Assembly (NCBI RefSeq): GCF_030504625.1
Contig: NZ_JAUKWH010000002.1
Span: 1-64,000 of the forward strand
Reading direction: 5' to 3'
Length of the DNA stretch: 64,000 nucleotides
Source of the DNA: Neisseria sp. MVDL19-042950
Lineage (GTDB): Bacteria; Pseudomonadota; Gammaproteobacteria; Burkholderiales; Neisseriaceae
Every line of letters begins with the position of its first letter. Position 1 is the stretch's first letter. The notes under the pieces were generated by a model that saw nothing but the letters and a program-made list of their open reading frames with translations, did not search any database and was not told the DNA's origin. Shown piece by piece: positions 1 through 7,990 of the stretch. Made by a program: the position numbers and the translations under genes.

Positions 1-30
1 CAAACGGCGGGCAGGGATGCCCGCCCTACG
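1..30. repeat. REP-like palindromic repeat, left copy (CAAACGGCGGGCAGGGATGCCCGCCCTACG)
   Basis: Exact reverse complement of 614..643; self-complementary core GGCGGGCAGGGATGCCCGCC. Confidence 0.85.
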
Positions 31-32
31 GC

Positions 33-569
33 TTAATCGTGATATAAATTTTGAATTTCAGACGGCATATTGCCACCCCAAGCAGCATCGAATAAGCCTA
101 AAGCCACGTCATGATGAAACGAAGGATAAGGCCAGTTGCACACTTGCTCGGCGTGGCCGTGCTTCACAGGATTGTAATAAATGTAATGAATATGGTTTTC
201 CAAATCCTACTCGTTTCGGATGGCATGTTCCCAAAAACGGCTTTGCCAAATCCCGCTTTCCCGCTTATTGGATTGAGCCGTATTGGGCGAACGGATTTCT
301 TCGGGCAACCGTTTGCTGAAATTGATTTTCAGATTTTGAATGCGCCGTGAAAAATCACGGTCATGTTCGGGCAAGCGCATAATGCAATGGAAGTGGTCGG
401 GCAAAATGCAGATGGCCACGGTTTCAAACGGCAAATGGCGCAGCGTTTCACGGTAGGCCGCCCGAAATTCGTCGATATAGCGGATAAGATAATCCTTTGA
501 ACGGTCGTTCAGATTCACCGTGAAAAAATACATACCGCCCGGCACATAATGGCGGCGGAAATTGGGCAT
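33..569 (-). pseudogene. REP-associated tyrosine transposase (RAYT, IS200/IS605 TnpA-like) with one in-frame TAG at 207..209
   Basis: MPNFRRHYVPGGMYFFTVNL...ILPDHFHCIMRLPEHD...FWEHAIRNE* then in the same frame DLENHIHYIYYNPVKHGHAEQVCNWPYPSFHHD...; HFH motif and YNPVKHG are typical of RAYTs. Confidence 0.8.
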
Positions 570-613
570 GACGTTTTCCTTTTTTGTGTTTTGTTTATTG
601 GTTCTTACCATTT

Positions 614-643
614 CGTAGGGCGGGCATCCCTGCCCGCCGTTTG
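614..643. repeat. REP-like palindromic repeat, inverted copy of 1..30
   Basis: CGTAGGGCGGGCATCCCTGCCCGCCGTTTG, perfect reverse complement of 1..30. Confidence 0.85.
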
Positions 644-692
644 TCCAAGATACTGTTATTACCTTATGTTGTCTTGCTCTACCGAGCAAGAG

Positions 693-717
693 GTGGGCAG
701 GGATGCCCGCCCTACGG
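693..717. repeat. Third, partial REP-like copy
   Basis: GTGGGCAGGGATGCCCGCCCTACGG shares the core GGGCAGGGATGCCCGCCCTACG with 1..30. Confidence 0.75.
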
Positions 718-726
718 TTGGTTTTG

Positions 727-752
727 AGGCCGTCTGAAATTTCAGACGGCCT
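727..752. terminator. Inverted DUS pair followed by T-run (likely mfd-side terminator)
   Basis: AGGCCGTCTGAAATTTCAGACGGCCTTTT. Confidence 0.6.
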
Positions 753-771
753 TTTCTTTCAGTTAGCCTGT

Positions 772-3700
772 TTACTCCTCCCCCAACTTCTTCAAAACCG
801 CTTTCACCGTCTGAATCCGTGTTTCAACATCTTCCATCACCGCGCTCACGCGCAATTTGTCCGCGCCGGCCATGCGGTAGTTTTTGTTGCTTTGCATCAG
901 CAGGATAATTTGCGCGGGGTCGATGTTGTGGTGTTTGCCGAATGTGAGGGTAACGGCGTCGGTAGTGGCATCAATCGCGTCTATGCCCATTTCTTTGGCC
1001 GTCAGGCGGATGCGGTGGCTTTCGATCAGGGTTTTGACGGGTTGTTCGGACAGGCCGAAGCGGTCGACGAGTTCTTCGTGCACGGTGTTGATTTGGGCTT
1101 CGGTTTCGCAGGTGGCGAGGCGTTTGTATAAAACGAGGCGCTCGTGGATGTCGGGGCAGTAGCTTTCGGGTAGGAGCGCGGGGCTGTGCAGTTTGATTTC
1201 GGTGGTTACGCCCAACGGTGCGTCGAGGTCGGGCTGGCGGCCTTTTTTGAGGTCGCGCACGGCTTGTTTGAGCATTTCGGTGTAGAGAGTAAAGCCGACC
1301 TGCATCATTTCGCCGCTTTGCCCTTCGCCGAGGATTTCTCCTGCGCCGCGGATTTCCAAATCCTGCATGGCCAGCGTGAAGCCTGCGCCGAGTTCGTCGG
1401 CGGAGGAGATGGCATCGAGGCGTTTTTCGGCATCTTTGGTGATGTATTCGGGCGTGAGCAGGTAGGCGTAGGCTTGGTGGTGGCTGCGGCCGACGCGCCC
1501 GCGCAGTTGGTGCAGTTGGGCGAGGCCGAATTTGTCGGCGCGGTTGATGATGATGGTGTTGGCGTTGGGGATGTCGATGCCGGTTTCGATGATGGTGGAG
1601 CAGAGCAGCACGTTGAAGCGTTGTTGTAAGAAGTCGCGCATCACTTGTTCGAGTTCGCGCTCGCGCAATTGGCCGTGGGCTACGCCGATGCGGGCTTCAG
1701 GCAGCAGGGTTTCGAGGCGCTCGCGCATGTTTTCGATGGTTTCGACTTCGTTGTGCAAAAAGAATACTTGCCCGCCGCGTTTGAGTTCGCGCAGCACGGC
1801 TTCGCGCACGCTGGCTTCGCTGAAGGGTTTGACGAAGGTTTTGACGGCGAGGCGGCGGCTGGGGGCGGTGGTGATGAGTGAAAAGTCGCGCAAGCCTTCG
1901 AGCGCCATGCTGAGGGTGCGCGGAATGGGGGTGGCGGTGAGGGTGAGGATGTCGACGTTGGCGCGCAGGCGTTTGAGCTGCTCTTTTTGGCGCACGCCGA
2001 AGCGGTGTTCTTCGTCGATAATTACCAAGCCTAAGTTTTTGAATTGGATGTCGTCTTGCACGAGTTTGTGTGTGCCGATCACGATATCCACCGTGCCGTC
2101 GGCCATGCCGGCGAGCGTGGCTTTGGTTTCTTTGCTGCTGTTGAAGCGGGAAAGTTGGGCGACTTTAACGGGAAAATCGGCGAAGCGGTCGCTGAAATTT
2201 TGTGCGTGTTGTTCGACCAACAGCGTGGTGGGGGCGAGCACGGCCACTTGTTTGCCGCCCATCACGGCCACGAAGGCGGCGCGGAGAGCGACTTCGGTTT
2301 TGCCGAAACCGACATCGCCGCACACGAGCCTGTCCATCGGCTTGCCTTGAGTGAGGTCTTGGAGCACGGCGGCGATGGCGGCGGCTTGGTCTTCGGTTTC
2401 TTCGTAGCCGAAGCCGTCTGAAAAGGCTTGGTAATCTAACTCGTTGAATTGGAATTTAAAGCCTTCTTGTGCGGCGCGTTGGGCGTAGAGGTTGAGCAGT
2501 TCGGCGGCGGTGTCGCGCGCTTTTTCTGCGGCTTTGCGTTTGGCTTTGCTCCATGCGGCGGTGCCGAGTTTGTGCAGTTGCACGTTTTCATGGGCATGGC
2601 CGGAATAGCGGCTGATGAGGTGCAGGTTGGACACGGGCACGTAAAGCTGCGCTTCGCCTGCGTATTCGAGCAACATCATTTCGTTGTCGCCGTCGCCCAA
2701 ATCCATGTTGACCAAACCCATATAGCGGCCGATGCCGTGTTCTTCGTGTACAACGGGGTCACCGATGTTGATTTCGGCCAAGTCGCGCAAGAGGCCGTCT
2801 GAAACTTGGGCGTGCTTCTTGCGGCGCGAGGTGCGGCTGCGGGCAACGTATTGGTAGAGGTCGGATTCGGTGATAACGGCGAGGCCGGTTGTAGGTCGGA
2901 TACTTGTATCCGACAAGGTTTGGGTTGTGCGGGCGTCGGATTCGAGAATCCGACCTACGGTTTCCGTATCAATGGGCAGGCTACCTGAAAGGCCGTCTGA
3001 AAGCTGGTTTTCCGTTTTGTCGGATTCAAGAATCCGACCTACGGTTTGAGTCGATTCAAGAACACGGTCGGCGTTTTCAGACGGCAACTGAAACCCATAA
3101 GCCAACTGCGTTACGGTAATGCACAACGATGCGTCGCTGTCTAAAAACGCCTGCCAGCCGTCCACACTTTGCGCTTTCAAGCCGTGCTGCTGCATAAAGC
3201 CGAGCATGGTTTCGCGGCGGCCCGCGCTTTCGGCGCACAGCAACACTTTGCCGTTAAAGGCCGTCTGAAAACTTTGCAGCGCGGCAAGCGGGGTTTCGGA
3301 TTGGCGGTTTACGGCCACATCGGGCAGCGCGTGTTGTTTGCCGTGGAAGTCGGGAAGGATTTGGCCGTAAGGTTTCAGACGGCCTGCAAACTGGTCTTCA
3401 CTGAGATACAAATGCTGTGGATGCAAAGGCGGGTAAGTTTCATCGCCTTTAGCCATCGCAAAGCGCGATTTGACATCCGACCAAAAGCGCGAAGCCTCGG
3501 CGTGCACGTCGCCGATGCACACCACCAGCGCTTCTTCGCCGATGTAGTCGAACAGCGTGGCCAATTCGTTTTCAAAAAACAGCGGCAGATAATATTCCAC
3601 GCCCGCGCCGAAATGGCCGTTGCTTACGGCTTTGTAAACGGTGGCGGCGTTGTAGTCGCCCTCGATTTCTTCGCGGAAACGGCTGCGGAAGATTTTTTGC

Positions 3701-4353
3701 GCGTCGTCGTCGGTCGGGAACTCGTGTGCGGGCAGCAGGCGGATTTCGGAAACGGGCGCGATGGTGCGCTGGGTGTCGGGGTCGAAAGTTTTGATGCTGT
3801 CGATTTCGTCGCCGAACATATCCAAGCGGTAGGGCGCGTCGCTGCCGCTGGGGAAAATATCCAAAATGCCGCCGCGCAGGGCGAATTCGCCGGCGGCAAT
3901 CACGTTGGAAACATTACTGTAACCGGCTTCCACCAAGTTTTCCCGCAGTGCGTCGATATCCAAAGTCTGGCCGGTTTTCAGCCAAAACGTGCGCCCCATC
4001 AAAAACGACACCGGCGCGAGTTTCTGCATGGCGGTGGCCACCGGCACGAACACCGCATCCGCCGCACCCTGCTTAATCTGCCACAACGCGGCCAGCCGTT
4101 CCGACACCAAATCGTGATGCGGCGAAAAACGCTCATACGGCAGCGTTTCCCAGTCGGGCAGAAACACGGCCTTATCCTGCGGGCGGAAAAACTGCCACGC
4201 GGTTTGCAGGCGCAGGGCCTGCTCCACATCTTGCGTGAGAATGATTTTAACGGGCTTTTCAGGCAGGCATCGGGCTAGGAAAAACGGCAGGCTGCCGCGG
4301 GAAAGGTCGAGCCAGCGGGATTTTTGGGCGGGGGCGGGGATAGGATAGTTCAT
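772..4353 (-). CDS. mfd: Transcription-repair coupling factor Mfd
   Basis: 1193 aa; VVHEEHGIGRYMGL (RNAP-interaction domain), DRLVCGDVGFGKTEVALRAAF (Walker A), DEEHRFGVRQKEQLK, GRVGRSHHQAYAYLLTP. Confidence 0.97.
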   Translation of the reverse strand: MNYPIPAPAQKSRWLDLSRGSLPFFLARCLPEKPVKIILTQDVEQALRLQTAWQFFRPQDKAVFLPDWETLPYERFSPHHDLVSERLAALWQIKQGAADAVFVPVATAMQKLAPVSFLMGRTFWLKTGQTLDIDALRENLVEAGYSNVSNVIAAGEFALRGGILDIFPSGSDAPYRLDMFGDEIDSIKTFDPDTQRTIAPVSEIRLLPAHEFPTDDDAQKIFRSRFREEIEGDYNAATVYKAVSNGHFGAGVEYYLPLFFENELATLFDYIGEEALVVCIGDVHAEASRFWSDVKSRFAMAKGDETYPPLHPQHLYLSEDQFAGRLKPYGQILPDFHGKQHALPDVAVNRQSETPLAALQSFQTAFNGKVLLCAESAGRRETMLGFMQQHGLKAQSVDGWQAFLDSDASLCITVTQLAYGFQLPSENADRVLESTQTVGRILESDKTENQLSDGLSGSLPIDTETVGRILESDARTTQTLSDTSIRPTTGLAVITESDLYQYVARSRTSRRKKHAQVSDGLLRDLAEINIGDPVVHEEHGIGRYMGLVNMDLGDGDNEMMLLEYAGEAQLYVPVSNLHLISRYSGHAHENVQLHKLGTAAWSKAKRKAAEKARDTAAELLNLYAQRAAQEGFKFQFNELDYQAFSDGFGYEETEDQAAAIAAVLQDLTQGKPMDRLVCGDVGFGKTEVALRAAFVAVMGGKQVAVLAPTTLLVEQHAQNFSDRFADFPVKVAQLSRFNSSKETKATLAGMADGTVDIVIGTHKLVQDDIQFKNLGLVIIDEEHRFGVRQKEQLKRLRANVDILTLTATPIPRTLSMALEGLRDFSLITTAPSRRLAVKTFVKPFSEASVREAVLRELKRGGQVFFLHNEVETIENMRERLETLLPEARIGVAHGQLRERELEQVMRDFLQQRFNVLLCSTIIETGIDIPNANTIIINRADKFGLAQLHQLRGRVGRSHHQAYAYLLTPEYITKDAEKRLDAISSADELGAGFTLAMQDLEIRGAGEILGEGQSGEMMQVGFTLYTEMLKQAVRDLKKGRQPDLDAPLGVTTEIKLHSPALLPESYCPDIHERLVLYKRLATCETEAQINTVHEELVDRFGLSEQPVKTLIESHRIRLTAKEMGIDAIDATTDAVTLTFGKHHNIDPAQIILLMQSNKNYRMAGADKLRVSAVMEDVETRIQTVKAVLKKLGEE
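2891..3050. repeat. Cluster of three REP-like palindromes (2891..2914, 2935..2960, 3019..3050) inside mfd
   Basis: GTAGGTCGGATACTTGTATCCGAC; GTCGGATTCGAGAATCCGACCTACGG; GTCGGATTCAAGAATCCGACCTACGG. Confidence 0.8.
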
Positions 4354-4373
4354 ATCGGTACGGACAGCAGTTT

Positions 4374-4402
4374 AGGCCGTCTGAAAAAGTTTCAGACGGC
4401 CT
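4374..4402. repeat. Inverted DUS pair in the mfd/pip divergent promoter region
   Basis: AGGCCGTCTGAAAAAGTTTCAGACGGCCT. Confidence 0.85.
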
Positions 4403-4508
4403 GTGTTGAAGATACGCTTATTTTATCATGTATCCCCGTGCTCCATTTACAGGCCGTCTGAAAAAGGTTTAGCATGGAAGCATTGTTCGTTATTCAGGAG
4501 CCAATCAA

Positions 4509-5444
4509 ATGTACCCGATTCAAGAGCCTTACAAAAGCGGCCTGTTGAAAGTATCCGCCATCCATCAAATCTATTGGGAAGAATCCGGCAATCCGCACGG
4601 CATTCCGGTGATTTTTCTGCACGGCGGGCCGGGGGCGGGCGCGTCGCCGAAAGCGCGCGGCTTTTTCAACCCCGACAAATACCGCGTGGTGATTATCGAC
4701 CAGCGCGGCTGCGGGCGTTCGCTGCCGTATGCCGAAACCTATGAAAACACCACTTGGGATTTGGTGGCCGACATCGAAAAAGTGCGCGAAATGCTCGGCA
4801 TACACAGTTGGCTGGTATTCGGCGGCTCTTGGGGCAGCACGCTTTCGCTGGCTTACGCGCAAACCCATCCGAACCGTGTGCGCGGCTTGATTTTGCGTGG
4901 CATATTCTTGGGGCGGCAGAGTGAAATCGACTGGCTGAACGAGCAAGGCGGCGCGGAACACATTTATCCCGAACAGTGGCAGCATTACCTCGCCCCCGTG
5001 GCCGAAGAAAAGCGCGGCGCAATCGTGCAGGCTTATCATGAAATGCTGTTCGGCCAAGACCGCGAACAGGCTTTGCGGGCGGCGAAAGCATGGGCGGAAT
5101 GGGAAAGCTGGCTGGTGCAGTTCGACCCGAAACCAGTGGAAGAAGATGCGGAACAGGCGTTGGCGATTTCGCGCATCGAAAACCATTATTTCGTCAACGG
5201 CTGTTGGCTGGAGAACGAAAAAGCATTGCTGGCGAATGTAGACAAAATCCGCCATATCCCCACCGTGATCGTTCAGGGGCGTTACGACATCTGCACGCCG
5301 ATGAAAAGCGCGTGGGAGCTGAAGCAGGCGTTTCCCGAAGCCGATTTGCGGATTGTGCAGGGCGGCCATGCCTCGTTTGAAGGCGAAGTGGCCAAAGGCT
5401 TGGTGCGGGCGGCGGACGAGTTTGCAGACAAATTGGCCGTCTGA
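4509..5444 (+). CDS. pip: Proline iminopeptidase (alpha/beta hydrolase)
   Basis: 311 aa; HGGPGAG, DQRGCGRS, GGSWGSTLSLAYAQ nucleophile elbow. Confidence 0.95.
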   Translation: MYPIQEPYKSGLLKVSAIHQIYWEESGNPHGIPVIFLHGGPGAGASPKARGFFNPDKYRVVIIDQRGCGRSLPYAETYENTTWDLVADIEKVREMLGIHSWLVFGGSWGSTLSLAYAQTHPNRVRGLILRGIFLGRQSEIDWLNEQGGAEHIYPEQWQHYLAPVAEEKRGAIVQAYHEMLFGQDREQALRAAKAWAEWESWLVQFDPKPVEEDAEQALAISRIENHYFVNGCWLENEKALLANVDKIRHIPTVIVQGRYDICTPMKSAWELKQAFPEADLRIVQGGHASFEGEVAKGLVRAADEFADKLAV

Positions 5445-5545
5445 ACAGAGCGGCCGTGTTTTTCAGACGGCCTCAAACCGCAGGCTTTCAGGCCGTCTGA
5501 AATCCCGTACAATACGCCGACCGTTTTTTAAAGGAATCCGCCTCG

Positions 5546-6304
5546 ATGAATACCGTGAAAATCAAAAACACCGTGCTGGGCGCAGGCAGCCCGAAAATCT
5601 GCGTGCCGCTGGTGGCAAAAGATTCAGACGGCCTGCAAACCGCTTTGGCAGGCTTGCGGGGCTTGGCTTTTGATGTGGTGGAATTCCGTGCGGACTTTTT
5701 CGAACGCGCAGCCGATAGCGGCTATATCGTGGAACGCCTGCGCGAAGTGCGCGCCGCCCTGCCGGATACGCCGCTGCTGTTTACCTTCCGCCGCGCCGAA
5801 GAAGGCGGCGAGTGCCCCGTGCCGCCGGAGGTTTATTTTTCGCTGGTTCGGACGGCCATACGCTCCGGCTTGACCGACATCATCGATATCGAACTGTTTG
5901 CGGGCGAAGCCGAAGTGAAAGAAACCGTTGCGCTGGCCAAAGCCAACGGCGTGGCGGCCTTGCTGTGCAACCACGATTTCGATAAAACGCCGCCGAAAGA
6001 AAAGATCATAGGCCGTCTGAAAACCATGCAGGATTGGGGCGCGGACATCTGCAAAATCGCCGTGATGCCGCAATCCGCCGCCGACGTGCTGGTGTTGCTC
6101 GATGCCACGCAAACCATGTTCCATCAATATGCGCGGCAGCCGCTGGTAACGATGGCGATGGGCAAACTGGGCGTGGTAAGCCGCTTGGCGGGCGAAACCT
6201 TCGGCTCGGCAATGACTTTCGGCTTGGCGGGAACCGCTTCCGCGCCCGGGCAGATCGGTGCGAACGATTTGCGCTTTATTTTGAACGTGTTGGCCGGAAA
6301 GTAA
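5546..6304 (+). CDS. aroD: 3-dehydroquinate dehydratase, type I
   Basis: 252 aa; DVVEFRADFFE, TFRRAEEGG, KIAVMPQSAADVLVLLDAT, MGKLGVVSRLAGETFGSAMTFG. Confidence 0.95.
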   Translation: MNTVKIKNTVLGAGSPKICVPLVAKDSDGLQTALAGLRGLAFDVVEFRADFFERAADSGYIVERLREVRAALPDTPLLFTFRRAEEGGECPVPPEVYFSLVRTAIRSGLTDIIDIELFAGEAEVKETVALAKANGVAALLCNHDFDKTPPKEKIIGRLKTMQDWGADICKIAVMPQSAADVLVLLDATQTMFHQYARQPLVTMAMGKLGVVSRLAGETFGSAMTFGLAGTASAPGQIGANDLRFILNVLAGK

Positions 6305-6324
6305 GCGGTGTTTAGCAAGCATTC

Positions 6325-6352
6325 AGGCCGTCTGAAAAAGTTCAGACGGCCT
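6325..6352. terminator. Inverted DUS pair downstream of aroD
   Basis: AGGCCGTCTGAAAAAGTTCAGACGGCCT. Confidence 0.55.
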
Positions 6353-6388
6353 CTTCTAGTTATTTGGCAGTAGTTATAAAGTATGGTG

Positions 6389-6405
6389 TTAAGCGTTTTG
6401 CTTAA
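6389..6405. promoter_or_regulatory. Perfect inverted repeat TTAAGC-N5-GCTTAA upstream of modA (candidate operator)
   Basis: TTAAGCGTTTTGCTTAA, about 43 bp before the modA ATG at 6448. Confidence 0.35.
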
Positions 6406-6447
6406 ATGTTAAAAAGCGCCGTTATTCCGATTGCAAGAGGAGAGAGG

Positions 6448-7212
6448 ATGAAACCGTATCAAACCGCTTTAAAAGCCGCTCTGGCCGCCGTTGCGCTGGC
6501 TGCGTCCGCACCGAATGCGCTTGCCGCCGACATTACCGTGTCTGCCGCCGCCAGCCTGAGCAATGCGTTTAAAGACATCGCCGCCCAATACGAGAAACAG
6601 TATCCGCAAGACAAAATCAAGCTGAACACCGCTGGTTCCGGCACATTGCTTCAGCAAGTGCTGCAAGGTGCGCCGGTGGACGTGCTGGCGTTTGCCGATC
6701 AGGAAACCATGGATAAGGCGCAGGCTCAGAATGTGATCGACACCAAAACCCGCCGCAATTTCGCCCTCAATTCTTTGGTGATTGCCGCGCCGAAAGACAG
6801 CAAACTGAAAGTGAACAAACTGGGCGATTTGGAAAGCGAGCGGTTCGACCGCATTGCCGTCAGCAATCCCGCCAGCGTGCCGGTGGGCCGTTATGCCAAA
6901 GCCGCATTGGAAAAAGCGGGCGTTTGGAATACGCTGCAACCGAAAATCATCAACACCCAACATGTGCGCCAGTCGCTCGATTACGTGGCGCGCGGCGAAG
7001 TGGACGCGGGTTTTGTGTACAACACCGATGCCGCGTTGATGAAAGACAAAGTCAAAGTGCTGAAAACCGTGCCGACCGAAAAACCGGTTTCTTACCCGAT
7101 TGCGGTTGCCAAACAAACTGCAGCGCGGAAAGAAGCCGAACGTTTCGCGGTGTTCGTGTTGTCGCCCAAAGGACAGGCCGTGTTGAACAAATACGGGTTT
7201 AAAAAGCCTTAA
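6448..7212 (+). CDS. modA: Molybdate ABC transporter substrate-binding protein
   Basis: MKPYQTALKAALAAVALAASAPNALAADITVSAAASLSNAFKDIA...; signal peptide; start preceded by GAGAGAGG. Confidence 0.93.
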   Translation: MKPYQTALKAALAAVALAASAPNALAADITVSAAASLSNAFKDIAAQYEKQYPQDKIKLNTAGSGTLLQQVLQGAPVDVLAFADQETMDKAQAQNVIDTKTRRNFALNSLVIAAPKDSKLKVNKLGDLESERFDRIAVSNPASVPVGRYAKAALEKAGVWNTLQPKIINTQHVRQSLDYVARGEVDAGFVYNTDAALMKDKVKVLKTVPTEKPVSYPIAVAKQTAARKEAERFAVFVLSPKGQAVLNKYGFKKP

Positions 7213-7315
7213 GCCGTTTTCGGCTTGGTGGGAGGCCGTCTGAAAACCAGCCCGCAGCTCGGCAGGCGGAAATGTTTCAGACGGCCTTGTTACGTGATTA
7301 AAAGGGTTTTCCATA

Positions 7316-7990
7316 ATGGTAGAAGCCGTTACTGTTACGCTGCTGCTTTCTTTGAAAGTGGCGGGGCTGGCGACCTTGCTGAACATCATCCTCGGCACGG
7401 CAACCGGATTCGTGTTGGCGCGGCGGCGTTTTGTCGGCCGCAACGTGCTCGATACCTTGCTGACACTGCCGATGGTGATGCCGCCGACCGTGCTCGGCTA
7501 TTATCTGTTGGTGCTGCTCGGGCGCAACAGCGCATTGGGCGGCTGGCTGAAAGATACGTTCGGCATCAATCTGATTTTCACGTGGCAGGGCGCGGTGATT
7601 GCCGCAACGGTGGTTACGTTTCCGCTGGTGTTCAAACCGGCGCGGGCGGCGTTTGAAGGCGTAAACCCCCAACTCGAACAGGCTGCACGGGTGTTGGGGC
7701 TAAGCAAGTGGGCGGTGTTTTTCCGTGTGAGCCTGCCGCTGGCTTGGCGCGGCATTTTGGCAGGCGTGTTGTTGGCGTTTGCCCGCGCTTTGGGCGAATT
7801 CGGCGCGACATTGATGATTGCCGGCAGCATTCCGGGGCAGACGCAGACTTTGTCGATTGCCGTTTACGAAGCGGTGCAGGCGGGCGACGATGTGCTGGCC
7901 AACCGGCTGGTGCTGCTGATTTCGGCGGTGTGCGTGGTGATTTTGCTGGCGGTCGGCCATTTGGCGCGGGCGCGAGACGGGAGGGGCTGA
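7316..7990 (+). CDS. modB: Molybdate ABC transporter permease
   Basis: 224 aa; LTLPMVMPPTVLGYYLLVLLG, LGEFGATLMIAGSIPGQTQTLSIAVYEAVQAG. Confidence 0.95.
   Translation: MVEAVTVTLLLSLKVAGLATLLNIILGTATGFVLARRRFVGRNVLDTLLTLPMVMPPTVLGYYLLVLLGRNSALGGWLKDTFGINLIFTWQGAVIAATVVTFPLVFKPARAAFEGVNPQLEQAARVLGLSKWAVFFRVSLPLAWRGILAGVLLAFARALGEFGATLMIAGSIPGQTQTLSIAVYEAVQAGDDVLANRLVLLISAVCVVILLAVGHLARARDGRG

Noticed and set aside
3169-4278. 369-aa plus-strand ORF antisense to mfd
   Set aside because: Lies fully within mfd, low-complexity shadow translation with no recognisable domain; GC-rich codon usage generates long antisense ORFs here.
4494-5369. 291-aa minus-strand ORF antisense to pip
   Set aside because: Shadow of a well-supported proline iminopeptidase gene; no family features.
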